From NCBI RefSeq assembly GCF_003055625.1, contig NZ_CP028811.1, forward strand, positions 3,100,001-3,164,000: a DNA stretch of 64,000 bases, given 5' to 3'. Below, in pieces: positions 25,961 to 34,919 of this stretch. Within the stretch, counting starts at the first letter, position 1. Each line of letters begins with the position of its first letter. The notes below the pieces were generated by a model. That model had not been told where the DNA came from, did not search any database, and saw only the letters and a program-made list of their open reading frames with translations. This stretch comes from Flavobacterium magnum (GTDB taxonomy: Bacteria; Bacteroidota; Bacteroidia; Flavobacteriales; Flavobacteriaceae). A program made the translations under genes and the position numbers.

Positions 25961-26479
25961 ATGACCAGCCGAATTATATGCGTTGTCTTTATTGTGTTAC
26001 TTACAAGTTGTAAGTCGAAAACACAAATGGAGCAAGTTCTTGCTGACATGAATAAAAAGAATTCTTTCTTTGACTTGTACTATTTATCCAGCAGTAATTT
26101 CTACATTACTACAAAATTCAGCGAGTGCGGAGAATGGGGCGGTCATAAAGAAGGTATGAAAATCTTTTCTGATGTAAAAAGAAAACAATATAAACTTGAC
26201 TATTACAAACTCTCTTTTGACTGCGAAAACGTGCAAAACGCAAACATCGATACTTTAGTTCATAAAACAATCTTATTAAATAGCCATAGCCAAAACGCCA
26301 TAAATAAATACTTGCAAGAATTAGTAATTGCGAAAGTCAGGTCAAAATTTCCAGGTCATTCCGGCAATTATTTTACCGCTGCGAGTGCTGATTCGACATT
26401 TCGCATTGAGCTTTATGATGCTGACAAAAGGAATTTAAAAAGCTATAGTCATCTGTTGAAAAAATTGCGCCTGAATTAA
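25961..26479 (+). CDS. Lipoprotein
   Basis: 172 residues with lipoprotein signal MTSRIICVVFIVLLTSCKSK (lipobox LTSC). Mature part contains SECGEWGGHKEGM and a helical QNAINKYLQELVIAK stretch. Family not recognised, envelope location inferred. Confidence 0.75.
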   Translation: MTSRIICVVFIVLLTSCKSKTQMEQVLADMNKKNSFFDLYYLSSSNFYITTKFSECGEWGGHKEGMKIFSDVKRKQYKLDYYKLSFDCENVQNANIDTLVHKTILLNSHSQNAINKYLQELVIAKVRSKFPGHSGNYFTAASADSTFRIELYDADKRNLKSYSHLLKKLRLN

Positions 26480-26485
26480 AACGGC

Positions 26486-26619
26486 ATATAACAGCGGTTT
26501 CACGCAATTGCTGCTTTTCGTGTAAAATGTAACCGCTTTTTCCATAACTTCGTTTTGTCCACGCCGAGAATACTCAGTTCCAGAAGCCGCAACTGACGTG
26601 AAGCCGCCGGACGTTAGCA
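26486..26619 (+). repeat. attC 38
   Basis: R'' ATATAAC, R' GTTAGCA. TGTCCACGCCGAG variant. Confidence 0.88.
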
Positions 26620-26653
26620 GCAAGTTTTCAACCAAAATGACGAAAATACTAAG

Positions 26654-27178
26654 ATGAGATTTGAATTGCAATTTGAAGAAAACATATATAAAACACAAAT
26701 GGAGTTTTTGTATGAACTTGGATATGGCAAAAAAATTAAATACTATAAAAACTCACATCTTTTCGGTTTAGCTATGATCATACTTGGTATAGTAATTGTA
26801 TCTAATAAAAAAAACATCGGGTATGTTTTTATAGTATTAGGATTAGGAGTTCTAATAGAATATATTCTCTTTTTTATTAGTCAAAGAAAACTCTTGAAAA
26901 AATATAACATCGAACAGACAGAAGTAATCAATGCCTTTAATAAAAACCCATCTGCCACACTTGAGTTTACTGACGAAGGACTTAATTATTCAGATTATAC
27001 AGGGCAAAAACTTATCGCTTGGAGCGATTTTTTAAGTTTTAAAATTTACAAAGAGAATATATTCTTAATTACAAATTCATTTCAGCCTTATGTGTTAGGC
27101 AAAATAGAAATTGGCAATGAAAATTATGATCAATTATTATCTTTTATAGAATCGCGACTTAATAAAACCAGCTGCTAA
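26654..27178 (+). CDS. YcxB-like membrane protein, copy 2
   Basis: 174 residues, clear paralogue of the protein at 21487 at every domain: FELQFEENIYKTQMEFLYEL start, two spans, and PSATLEFTDEGLNYSD / IAWSDFLSFKIYKEN in the PH-like end. Identity looks high but well below that of the near-identical copies, so this duplication is older. Stop from R'' TGCTAAC. Confidence 0.8.
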   Translation: MRFELQFEENIYKTQMEFLYELGYGKKIKYYKNSHLFGLAMIILGIVIVSNKKNIGYVFIVLGLGVLIEYILFFISQRKLLKKYNIEQTEVINAFNKNPSATLEFTDEGLNYSDYTGQKLIAWSDFLSFKIYKENIFLITNSFQPYVLGKIEIGNENYDQLLSFIESRLNKTSC

Positions 27179-27305
27179 CAGCGGTTTCACGCAATTGCTA
27201 CTTCTCTTGTAAAATGAACCGCCTTTTTCCATAACTTCGTTTTGTCCAGCCGAGAGTACTCAGCTTCGAAAGCCGCAACTGACGTGAAGCCGCCGGACGT
27301 TAGCT
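27173..27305 (+). repeat. attC 39
   Basis: R'' TGCTAAC, R' GTTAGCT. Supplies the stop codon of YcxB-like copy 2. Confidence 0.88.
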
Positions 27306-27355
27306 GTTATTTTGCAACGACCTTTCTAAATTCACGAAACTAAACACATCCAATT

Positions 27356-27658
27356 ATGAATGACATTATCGAAATTTTGAAAAGCAGCAAAACAATGTAT
27401 ATACTGTTCATCAGTCTTTTTATATTTATCATTTTGAGTTCAATATTTAAAAAAAGATTAACACAAGTTGGCAAACCCTATAAAACCATTTCTAACATTT
27501 TGATTTTTGGAGTTTTGTTATTGAGCATTGCAAATGCTTTTTTAAACCAGAAATATGATAAATTGGTAATCTTCTTTGTTATTGTTTTGCTTCAAATCGC
27601 GTTACCCAAATTTGTCAAATGGTATGATAATAGGGTGCGAAGTTTTAATAATCGTTAG
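27356..27658 (+). CDS. Small three-span membrane protein
   Basis: 100 residues. Hydrophobic segments near 13-30, 45-62 and 70-88; basic end (KWYDNRVRSFNNR). No family recognised. Confidence 0.7.
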   Translation: MNDIIEILKSSKTMYILFISLFIFIILSSIFKKRLTQVGKPYKTISNILIFGVLLLSIANAFLNQKYDKLVIFFVIVLLQIALPKFVKWYDNRVRSFNNR

Positions 27659-27677
27659 CAGACAAAATTAAAACAAC

Positions 27678-27811
27678 AGCTAACAGCGGTTTCACGCAAT
27701 TGCGGCTTCTCTTGTAAAATGAACTTCTTTTTTCCATAACTTCGTTTTGTCCACGCCGAGAATACTCAGTTCCAAAAACCGCAACTGACGTGAAGCCGCC
27801 GGACGTTAGCA
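27678..27811 (+). repeat. attC 40
   Basis: R'' AGCTAAC, R' GTTAGCA. TGTCCACGCCGAG variant; has AAAAACCGC in place of AAAAGCCGC. Confidence 0.88.
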
Positions 27812-27846
27812 GAAATAGCATCAGCAAGCCGTTAAATAAAGACATC

Positions 27847-29559
27847 ATGAGTAACAATAAAATAATTTTAGGAGGTTGTATTGAGCAATTTAAATCAGAT
27901 AATGAGCTTACGAACACTGAAAGCGAAATGTTTGAATTATTTGCATTAACTCAAATTACAAAACAACATGATCTAGCTTTTGAAGATATTCAAAATTCAA
28001 TAGTTGATGGTGGTTTGGATGGGGGGATCGACTCTTTATTAATAATGGTTGATGATATAATACCTGAAACATTAGACGAGCTTGAAGATATGAAGTTTGG
28101 GCGTAAGACTCAAGTTCTTATAAAAATATCTCAATGCAAGAAAGAGAATAGTTTCAAAGAAAGTAGTATCGACAAACTAATAACAAGTCTTCCTGAACTT
28201 TTCAACTTGTCAAAAAATGAAAATGAATTGCTAGTCAGGTTTAATCCTAGTTTGGTCGAAAAAGCTTTAATCGCTAGAGAAGCTTGGAAAAAATGTACAG
28301 TCGCTGGTGGACAGATAACTATTAACTTCGATTACTGCACCTTTTCAGAAACAGTAGAAATAAATGGTGCCTTTTCTGCAAAGGTTGATCAACTTAAAAC
28401 AATTGCATCAACATCTTTTGTAGGAGCAAGAATAGAATATGCTAATTACAGTAGCGAAGAGTTACTTCGCCTCTATCAGTCTCACAAAATCGAGAGATTA
28501 TCACTGACTTTTAAAGAGAATCCATTATCAACAAGCTATGAAAATCATGGTATAGGATATGTTGGGACAGTTAAGCTTGCGGAATATAAAAGATTCCTCA
28601 AAGACGAGGACGGATCAATTAGAGAAGATCTTTTTGAAAGCAATATTAGACACTATCAAGGGAAAGTTGACGTAAATGAAAAAATAAAGGCTACTATAGA
28701 AACTCCAATCGATGAGGATTTTTGGTGGCTAAATAATGGCATTACAATTATTGCTGAAACTCCGTCATTAGTTGGGACTACACTTTCAATTGACAATGTT
28801 CAAATAGTAAATGGTTTGCAAACATCTTATTCAATCTTTCTTCATCACAATGAAAGTGAAGATGACAAGCGATCTGTTTTGGTTAAAGTGATTATCAATA
28901 ACAATAAGAAAACTATTGATCATATAATTGCTTCAACTAATAGTCAAAATCCCGTTTCTCCAGCACTTTTAAGAGCCACTGATGATGTGCAAAGAGAAAT
29001 AGAACTGTATTTTGGTAATGAGGGATATTTTTATGATAGGCGTAAAAACTATTATAAAAACCAGGGAAAACCAGCTTCTAAAATTTTCGGTATACAATCT
29101 AACGCACAAGCCGTTGAAGCGATAGTATTTAATAATCCTCACGTCACTAGGTCAAAACCAACGTCGCTTATAAAAGATGATTCTACATATAAGAGAATTT
29201 TTAACACCTCTATCAATTATAAACTATACTTAAATTGTTGTTTGGTAACTCAAAAAGTTAGTGACTTTCACAGGACTATAACTGATGCGGGAATTAAAAA
29301 TAATCTTTCGAACTTCAAACTCCACCTTGCGAGAGTCGCAATGTGTTTACTAGCTAGTAAAGCCAGTCCAACAATTGTCGAGATATCAACTTTAGATGTT
29401 TCAAATTTTAATCAAACTATTTTTGATCAAGCTAAAGATATCGTCAATGGAGCGATTATAGATTATCAAGTTGCTAATCCAGGATCGAATCTAATAAATA
29501 TGGCCAAAGTTAAACAGTTTACTGATTTCCTCACGATTAAACTCGAAAGTCGATTTTAG
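27847..29559 (+). CDS. AIPR-family abortive phage-resistance protein
   Basis: 570 residues from the ATG of MSNNKIILGG; upstream codons lie in the attC. The centre has the AIPR core: SNIRHYQGKVDVNEKIKATI, EDFWWLNNGITIIAE and NVQIVNGLQTSYSIF, followed by a STNSQNPVS segment. The N-terminal part has DGGLDGGIDS and later VLIKISQCKK, which resembles a PD-(D/E)xK nuclease site. The AIPR family is linked to abortive phage infection, so a defence role is likely. It is the longest gene in the window. Confidence 0.87.
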   Translation: MSNNKIILGGCIEQFKSDNELTNTESEMFELFALTQITKQHDLAFEDIQNSIVDGGLDGGIDSLLIMVDDIIPETLDELEDMKFGRKTQVLIKISQCKKENSFKESSIDKLITSLPELFNLSKNENELLVRFNPSLVEKALIAREAWKKCTVAGGQITINFDYCTFSETVEINGAFSAKVDQLKTIASTSFVGARIEYANYSSEELLRLYQSHKIERLSLTFKENPLSTSYENHGIGYVGTVKLAEYKRFLKDEDGSIREDLFESNIRHYQGKVDVNEKIKATIETPIDEDFWWLNNGITIIAETPSLVGTTLSIDNVQIVNGLQTSYSIFLHHNESEDDKRSVLVKVIINNNKKTIDHIIASTNSQNPVSPALLRATDDVQREIELYFGNEGYFYDRRKNYYKNQGKPASKIFGIQSNAQAVEAIVFNNPHVTRSKPTSLIKDDSTYKRIFNTSINYKLYLNCCLVTQKVSDFHRTITDAGIKNNLSNFKLHLARVAMCLLASKASPTIVEISTLDVSNFNQTIFDQAKDIVNGAIIDYQVANPGSNLINMAKVKQFTDFLTIKLESRF

Positions 29560-29566
29560 CTACTTC

Positions 29567-29700
29567 TGCTAACAGCGGTTTCACGCAATTGCTACTTTCC
29601 TTGTAAAATGAACTTCTTTTTTCCATAACTTCGTTCTGTCCACGCCGAGAATACTCAGTTCCAAATGCCGCAACTGACGTGAAGCCGCCGGACGTTATAT
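29567..29700 (+). repeat. attC 41
   Basis: R'' TGCTAAC, R' GTTATAT. TGTCCACGCCGAG variant. Closes the AIPR cassette. Confidence 0.88.
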
Positions 29701-29720
29701 GCAACCAAACCTCAGAACTC

Positions 29721-30362
29721 ATGGAAAAACATTTATATTTTTTTGCAGTTTTATGCATAGCTTTTTTTAGCAATGCGCAAAATGTCCCTCCTCCAATTGA
29801 TCCGAGTCATCCTGAACTTGACAGAGTAAAATTATTTGTTTTTGTGGGAGAAAAAATTGATGTCGAAAGGATTAAGACTGAAGAATACTCATTTGACAAT
29901 CTATTCACAGTAAAATATAAAGTGATTAAAGAATTGTATGGTCATATTCAAAGTGATACATTAGAATTTCGTGTCGGTGATCACTATGGTGTTCCAGTTT
30001 TTACGCAGTTCAAGAACGTTTTGTTATATGTAAGTCAAAATAAAGATGGTAAGTGGTATCACCAAAAATATCAATATTCTGATGTATATGAGACAATCGA
30101 TGGAAGGTGGGCAACGCCTGGTAAAGATTTCGAATATTGGCATGAGTACAATGAAAATCCACCCTTCCAACCAGAAAAAATAATTTTCAAAGAACAAATT
30201 TGTATTGACATCAGCAATATTGATAACGAGGTAATTGAAACTCGCGTTAAACCATATTACGAAGTAGAAGGTAAAAAAGCATGTGCAAAAATGGGCAATT
30301 ACGTCGAAGAACTTTTTGAGCTTAAGAAAACTGGTGTACTTCACGCACGAGGATTATTTTAG
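29721..30362 (+). CDS. Secreted hypothetical protein
   Basis: 213 residues from ATG at 29721, chosen because it starts a good signal peptide (MEKHLYFFAVLCIAFFSNAQ); upstream codons are attC. The mature protein starts with a Pro-rich VPPPIDPSHPE and is beta-rich, with two Cys near ICIDI and KKACAK. Resembles flavobacterial secreted proteins of unknown function. Confidence 0.75.
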   Translation: MEKHLYFFAVLCIAFFSNAQNVPPPIDPSHPELDRVKLFVFVGEKIDVERIKTEEYSFDNLFTVKYKVIKELYGHIQSDTLEFRVGDHYGVPVFTQFKNVLLYVSQNKDGKWYHQKYQYSDVYETIDGRWATPGKDFEYWHEYNENPPFQPEKIIFKEQICIDISNIDNEVIETRVKPYYEVEGKKACAKMGNYVEELFELKKTGVLHARGLF

Positions 30363-30369
30363 CGGCTGC

Positions 30370-30502
30370 ATATAACAGCGGTTTCACGCAATTGCTGCTT
30401 CCCTTGTAAAATGAACTTCTTTTTTCCATAACTTCGTTCTGTCCAGCCGAGAGTACTCAGTTCCAAAAGCCGCAACTGACGTGAAGCCGCCGGACGTTGT
30501 GC
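30370..30502 (+). repeat. attC 42
   Basis: R'' ATATAAC, R' GTTGTGC. Confidence 0.88.
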
Positions 30503-30528
30503 GCAATGCCGCGAAAAACCTGACGTAA

Positions 30529-31122
30529 ATGAACTTTTCTGAAAATAAACACTTGTCTCTAAAATCCGGGAATGAAAAATTCAACTTTGAAAAACAAAAT
30601 CTTGATTTTTCTTTGCTTGATTTTTGGCGTTGGAGCGTTTCTGATATTTTAAGCAATGCAACACGAGGAATTTTGGCCGAATTTATAGTTGCCAAAGCTT
30701 TGAATGCTGACATTGCAAAAATCAGAAATGAATGGGACGCATACGACTTGGTCACTTCAACTGGAATAAAAGTCGAAGTTAAATCAAGTGCTTACTTGCA
30801 AACTTGGGAACAAATAGACTATTCAAAAATTAGTTTCAGCACTCGAGCCGCAAAACCTTGGGATATGTCTATTGACAAAAGATCCGAAATTGCAATCAGA
30901 AGTGCAGACGTTTATGTTTTTTGTTTGCTAAATCACAAAGACAAATCAACAGTTGATCCACTGAATCTCAATCAATGGGAATTTTATGTTTTAGCAACAA
31001 CAGAATTGAACAATTATCAGAGAAGTCAACATTCTATAACTTTAAATTCTCTCAAAAAACTTACACAAACTTTGCAATACAATGAAATAAAAAATGAGGT
31101 TGAATTAAAATTTGAACTCTAA
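30529..31122 (+). CDS. PD-(D/E)XK nuclease-like protein
   Basis: 197 residues, soluble. Candidate catalytic set: RGILAEFIVAKAL (E51), DAYDLVT (D73) and KVEVKSS (E83, K85), the usual E / D-x(n)-E-x-K order of restriction-endonuclease-like folds. No methylase or specificity gene is nearby in the cassette, so it is not a classic restriction system. Could be a Holliday-junction-type, defence or stand-alone nuclease. Function inferred from the motif only. Confidence 0.75.
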   Translation: MNFSENKHLSLKSGNEKFNFEKQNLDFSLLDFWRWSVSDILSNATRGILAEFIVAKALNADIAKIRNEWDAYDLVTSTGIKVEVKSSAYLQTWEQIDYSKISFSTRAAKPWDMSIDKRSEIAIRSADVYVFCLLNHKDKSTVDPLNLNQWEFYVLATTELNNYQRSQHSITLNSLKKLTQTLQYNEIKNEVELKFEL

Positions 31123-31132
31123 TTGGCACAGC

Positions 31133-31265
31133 GCACAACAGCGGTTTCACGCAATTGCTACTTTCCTTGTAAAATGTAACCGCTTTTTCCATAACTTCGT
31201 TCTGTCCAGCCGAGAATACTCAGTTCCAAATGCCGCAACTGACGTGAAGCCGCCGGACGTTATGC
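31133..31265 (+). repeat. attC 43
   Basis: R'' GCACAAC, R' GTTATGC. Confidence 0.88.
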
Positions 31266-31373
31266 GTGATTTTTGTTGTGTTGAAAGTTGGAGCTCCGCT
31301 CCTATTTGGTTTTGGGTGATTGGCTTGTGACTACATACGTTTACGTTGTCTTGGGATCAATATTAAAACCAAC
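31260..31373 (+). repeat. Non-coding cassette NC-A, copy 5
   Basis: 114 bp, hairpin loop TCC. First of two NC-A cassettes standing side by side. Confidence 0.88.
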
Positions 31374-31506
31374 GCATAACAGCGGTTTCACGCAATTGCT
31401 GCTTACCGTGTAAAATGAACTTCTTTTTTCCATAACTTCGTTCGGTCCAGCCGAGAGTACTCAGTTCCAAATGCCGCAACTGACGTGAAGCCGCCGGACG
31501 TTATGC
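31374..31506 (+). repeat. attC 44
   Basis: R'' GCATAAC, R' GTTATGC (both sides belong to NC-A cassettes, so boxes match). Has TTCGGTCCAG. Confidence 0.88.
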
Positions 31507-31614
31507 GTGATTTTTGTTGTGTTGAAAGTTGGAGCTGCGCTCCTTTTTGGTTTTGGGTGATTGGCTTGTGACTACATACGTTTACATTGTCTTGGGATCA
31601 ATATTAAAACCAAC
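31501..31614 (+). repeat. Non-coding cassette NC-A, copy 6
   Basis: 114 bp, hairpin loop TGC and CTCCTTTTTGG after it. Has TTTACATTGTC, shared with the 54326 copy. Adjacent to copy 5. Confidence 0.88.
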
Positions 31615-31747
31615 GCATAACAGCGGTTTCACGCAATTGCTGCTTCCCTTGTAAAATGAACTTCTTTTTTCCATAACTTCGTTTTGTCCAGCCGAGAGTA
31701 CTCAGTTCCAAACGCCGCAACTGACGTGAAGCCGCCGGACGTTAGCC
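31615..31747 (+). repeat. attC 45
   Basis: R'' GCATAAC, R' GTTAGCC. Leads into lipoprotein copy 3. Confidence 0.88.
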
Positions 31748-31777
31748 GTAACCAATCCAAAAGTCGCGTATAACCAA

Positions 31778-32344
31778 ATGAGGAAATTTTTATTTATTCT
31801 AGCTTTATCGAGCTTATCTTGCAAAGAAGTAAAAAATACGGAATCTGAAAATGGAGTAATTTCTGAAAATGATTTGTATAGTGTTATCAACTCATTACAA
31901 AATTGTGCCCCGAAAGGCACAATTTATTATTCTGAAAATGATACACCATATGATAAAAACTTCATCGAGACGTATAAACTGGATTCAATATTCAGCACTG
32001 AGGATGTGGACTTTTTCAGAAAACAAATGAAAAAAGCCACCGATTTTAAGTTAAATATACAAAAGACTAAATGCGACAGAATAATAACCAAGCACAACAT
32101 AAACAAAATGCGTTTAGAAAGTAAAACTGACGAAATTTTTTGGGAAAAGATTCGGATGAAGTATGGACCGTTAACATGTTTAGCTTACATAAAACTTCCG
32201 ATATTCTCAAAGGACAAAAATTATGTGATTTTTTCCAGCAACTATTCAACTGGTCCGCATTCGTTAGGTGGATCTATAGAAATATACAAGAAAATAAATA
32301 ATAAATGGAAACGCTTTCATTCATTATCGGGATTGATGAGCTAA
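31778..32344 (+). CDS. Lipoprotein, copy 3 of 3
   Basis: 188 residues, full length. Only a couple of bases separate it from the 8910 copy, including the last residue (GLMS versus GLMN). Like copies 1 and 2 its cassette opens GTTAGCCGTAACC. The attC that closes it (attC 46) differs much more from the attC of copy 2 than the genes do. Confidence 0.85.
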   Translation: MRKFLFILALSSLSCKEVKNTESENGVISENDLYSVINSLQNCAPKGTIYYSENDTPYDKNFIETYKLDSIFSTEDVDFFRKQMKKATDFKLNIQKTKCDRIITKHNINKMRLESKTDEIFWEKIRMKYGPLTCLAYIKLPIFSKDKNYVIFSSNYSTGPHSLGGSIEIYKKINNKWKRFHSLSGLMS

Positions 32345-32353
32345 TTTGGCTAC

Positions 32354-32486
32354 GGCTAACAGCGGTTTCACGCAATTGCTACTTTTCTTGTAAAATGTAA
32401 CACCTTTTTCCATAACTTCGTTTCGTCCAGCCGAGAATACTCAGCTTCGAAAGCCGCAACTGACGTGAAGCCGCCGGACGTTACCT
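32354..32486 (+). repeat. attC 46
   Basis: R'' GGCTAAC, R' GTTACCT. Has TTTCGTCCAGCCGAGAAT and TCAGCTTCGAAAG. Confidence 0.88.
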
Positions 32487-32501
32487 GCAACATTACCACG
32501 A

Positions 32502-32909
32502 ATGAAACACTTTTCTAAAATAACGATCTTTTTACTCGGCTTGAATTTTTCATGTAACAGCATTGCGCACAAATCGCATTCGGAAGGTTTTCGAATTTTA
32601 AAAACTGAAAAACTTAAAGATTATAATCTGATCACTTTTACAAATGTTTCAGACACAATTCTAGCCGTTGCAAAAAAAGACATTTCTGAAAATTGCATAC
32701 TAAAACAAATAGCCAACTATGGAGCCGAAAAAAATTATGAAAAAATAGGGGCTCTTAACGATAAAGGCGATAGCATTATTTTTGTTTACAAAATGACGGA
32801 AATAACAAATAGAAAATTATATACAGGAAGTGGCGCTTCTGGTCAATTAGATAAAACATATATTGACACTTACAACTCCTCTCCTATCGTACTGAAAAAG
32901 TGCGAATAA
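32502..32909 (+). CDS. Lipoprotein
   Basis: 135 residues with signal MKHFSKITIFLLGLNFSCNS (lipobox NFSC, unusual first residue). The mature part is beta-rich and ends with SSPIVLKKCE. No family recognised. Confidence 0.72.
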   Translation: MKHFSKITIFLLGLNFSCNSIAHKSHSEGFRILKTEKLKDYNLITFTNVSDTILAVAKKDISENCILKQIANYGAEKNYEKIGALNDKGDSIIFVYKMTEITNRKLYTGSGASGQLDKTYIDTYNSSPIVLKKCE

Positions 32910-32916
32910 ATGCTGC

Positions 32917-33049
32917 AGGTAACAGCGGTTTCACGCAATTGCTTCTTTTCTTGTAAAATGTAACCGCTTTTTCCATAACTTCGTCTTGTCCAGCCGAGAG
33001 TACTCAGTTCCAAATGCCGCAACTGACGTGAAGCCGCCGGACGTTGTGC
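32917..33049 (+). repeat. attC 47
   Basis: R'' AGGTAAC, R' GTTGTGC. Has TGCTTCTTTTCTTG and CGTCTTGTCCAG. Confidence 0.88.
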
Positions 33050-33084
33050 GCAAGCTTGGCGCGACGGGACCGAAATAACGCAAA

Positions 33085-33441
33085 ATGACAAAACAAACGA
33101 ATGATAATTGGCCCGCTTTTGATCCTAAAACCTGGAAAACTATACCAGCGTTTACAGGTAAAATTGCAACTGAATCTGATGCTAAAACTAGCAAAGCTGT
33201 ATTCTGTTTAAAAAATCTTGATGAAACGCAACACAAAGCTTATAAAATTGAACTCCCAAAATTGGCTTACTTAATAGATTCTGAAAACGGAGACAAAGAA
33301 TTAATCGTGTTAATCCAAGCTGAAGAAACTAACCGAGGAATTGTTGTTGGTTATAGAAATCCTAAAGGCGGAAACGGCGCCTGTTTCTATTACGAACTGC
33401 AATTACTAACTGAAAACGAAGTTACTGCTTTGGTAAAATAA
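33085..33441 (+). CDS. Small soluble hypothetical protein
   Basis: 118 residues, soluble. Trp-rich start (NWPAFDPKTWKTIPAF), a strand-rich middle and a YRNPKGGNGACFYYEL stretch. No motif recognised. Cassette ends match only over 7 nt (TTGTGCG/CGCACAA). Confidence 0.68.
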   Translation: MTKQTNDNWPAFDPKTWKTIPAFTGKIATESDAKTSKAVFCLKNLDETQHKAYKIELPKLAYLIDSENGDKELIVLIQAEETNRGIVVGYRNPKGGNGACFYYELQLLTENEVTALVK

Positions 33442-33448
33442 AGCCTAC

Positions 33449-33582
33449 GCACAACAACGGTTTCACGCAATTGCTACTTTTCTTGTAAAATGAACCGCCT
33501 TTTTCGATAACTTCGTTTTGTCCACGCCGAGAATACTCAGTTCCAAATGCCGCAACTGACGTGAAGCCGCCGGACGTTAACT
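33449..33582 (+). repeat. attC 48
   Basis: R'' GCACAAC, R' GTTAACT. Left arm begins AACGG instead of AGCGG; has TTTTTCGATAACTTCG; TGTCCACGCCGAG variant. Confidence 0.87.
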
Positions 33583-33589
33583 GTAATAC

Positions 33590-34105
33590 ATGACAAACTT
33601 TCAAACCAAATTCAACTATTTTATCTTTGTTCTGCGAATAATTTTAACTTTGTTCGCTGGCTCAATGCTTATCTTTACGGTAATTGTTTCTCCAAGTTTA
33701 TTAGAAACTGAAAAAGACAGTTTTGCAATAATTTCTGGGGTTATCCTTTTTGCGCTTTTGTGGGGATTTCTATGTTACAGAGTTGCAAAATTAGTATTTA
33801 CTCAAATCCATATTTTCGATTTTAAGAATCATGAACTGACAATCATTAACGCTATAACCAAAGTAGAAAAACAAATTAAACTTGACGAAATTAGAGGTTT
33901 TAGTACATCACAATATCAAACGAGAGTTTGGGATTTTAAATCTGTTATAATATATTATGAAAATGGCAGAAAAGAAGAACTACCGCAATTTTTATACTTA
34001 AATTTTAAAAAGATACCTGTAGCATTAGAAGCAATCGGAATAAATAATTTTGGGTATGAACCTTTTGTTTGGAAATTCTTTGATTCAAGACATTACAAAT
34101 ATTGA
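33590..34105 (+). CDS. Two-span membrane protein with PH-like domain
   Basis: 171 residues. Spans near 12-35 and 48-68, then a cytosolic beta-rich domain (DFKNHELTIINAITKVEKQI, DEIRGFSTSQYQ) resembling a bacterial PH domain. Start ATG lies only 8 bp past the attC, giving almost no leader. No firm family call. Confidence 0.7.
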   Translation: MTNFQTKFNYFIFVLRIILTLFAGSMLIFTVIVSPSLLETEKDSFAIISGVILFALLWGFLCYRVAKLVFTQIHIFDFKNHELTIINAITKVEKQIKLDEIRGFSTSQYQTRVWDFKSVIIYYENGRKEELPQFLYLNFKKIPVALEAIGINNFGYEPFVWKFFDSRHYKY

Positions 34106-34114
34106 TTGTACTAC

Positions 34115-34247
34115 AGTTAACAGCGGTTTCACGCAATTGCTAATTTCCTTGTAAAATGAGCTTCTTTTTGCCATAACTTCGTTTTGTCCAGCCGAGAGTA
34201 CTCAGTTCCAAAAGCCGCAACTGACGTGAAGCCGCCGGACGTTATGC
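34115..34247 (+). repeat. attC 49
   Basis: R'' AGTTAAC, R' GTTATGC. Has TGCTAATTTCC and TTTTTGCCATAAC. Confidence 0.88.
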
Positions 34248-34273
34248 GATAGAGCCGAAAAACCTTATAAACA

Positions 34274-34744
34274 TTGAAAACTTTAGTCTTATTAGCGTTT
34301 CTATTAATAGCTGTGAAAAGTGAAATACCAGGAATCTACAGAAGCCATTTTGGTTCAACTCTCACTTTAAATAATGACCATACTTTTTATTACTCTTGGA
34401 AATTCGATTTAGCGTCATCTTGGTCACAAGGAAAATGGACAAACAATAAAGATACAATTTACTTCGACTTAATTCCTGTATACGATACTTTGAGATTAGC
34501 TGACAAACCTGATTCACTTGTTTTATCATCCACAAACAAACCAAAAATAATTACTGACAATAATACTTTTGCAATTACCGCAGTTTCAGGCGGAGGCCAA
34601 AATAGATATCCAATCATGATAAAGCTTTTTCATAAAAATGGAAAGCTATACGTTATTAATAATTCCGGAAAATTAGAAACAAAAAAAGTAAAATCTTTAT
34701 CCAACACTAACGAAGAATATAAAACTTGGTTTTTCAAGAAATAA
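34274..34744 (+). CDS. Secreted protein, paralogue of the one at 12224 (TTG start)
   Basis: 156 residues read from a TTG; no ATG or GTG lies closer in frame with a signal. Start MKTLVLLAFLLIAVKS is signal-like. Shares with 12224 the PGIYRSHFGSTLTLNNDHTF / W-S-Q-G-K-W / YDTLRLADKPDSLVLS order. A small envelope beta-protein of unknown function. Confidence 0.72.
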   Translation: MKTLVLLAFLLIAVKSEIPGIYRSHFGSTLTLNNDHTFYYSWKFDLASSWSQGKWTNNKDTIYFDLIPVYDTLRLADKPDSLVLSSTNKPKIITDNNTFAITAVSGGGQNRYPIMIKLFHKNGKLYVINNSGKLETKKVKSLSNTNEEYKTWFFKK

Positions 34745-34754
34745 TTGCTCCATC

Positions 34755-34887
34755 GCATAACAGCGGTTTCACGCAATTGCTGCTTGCCTTGTAAAATGAA
34801 CTTCCTTTTTTCATAACTTCGTTCTGTCCAGCCGAGAATACTCAGTTCCAAATGTCGCAACTGACGTGAAGCCGCCGGACGTTACCA
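34755..34887 (+). repeat. attC 50
   Basis: R'' GCATAAC, R' GTTACCA. Has TTCCTTTTTTCATAAC and AAATGTCGCAAC, two rare changes. Confidence 0.88.
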
Positions 34888-34919
34888 GAAATGGCTAAAC
34901 TCGTCCCTAATAAAACCTG

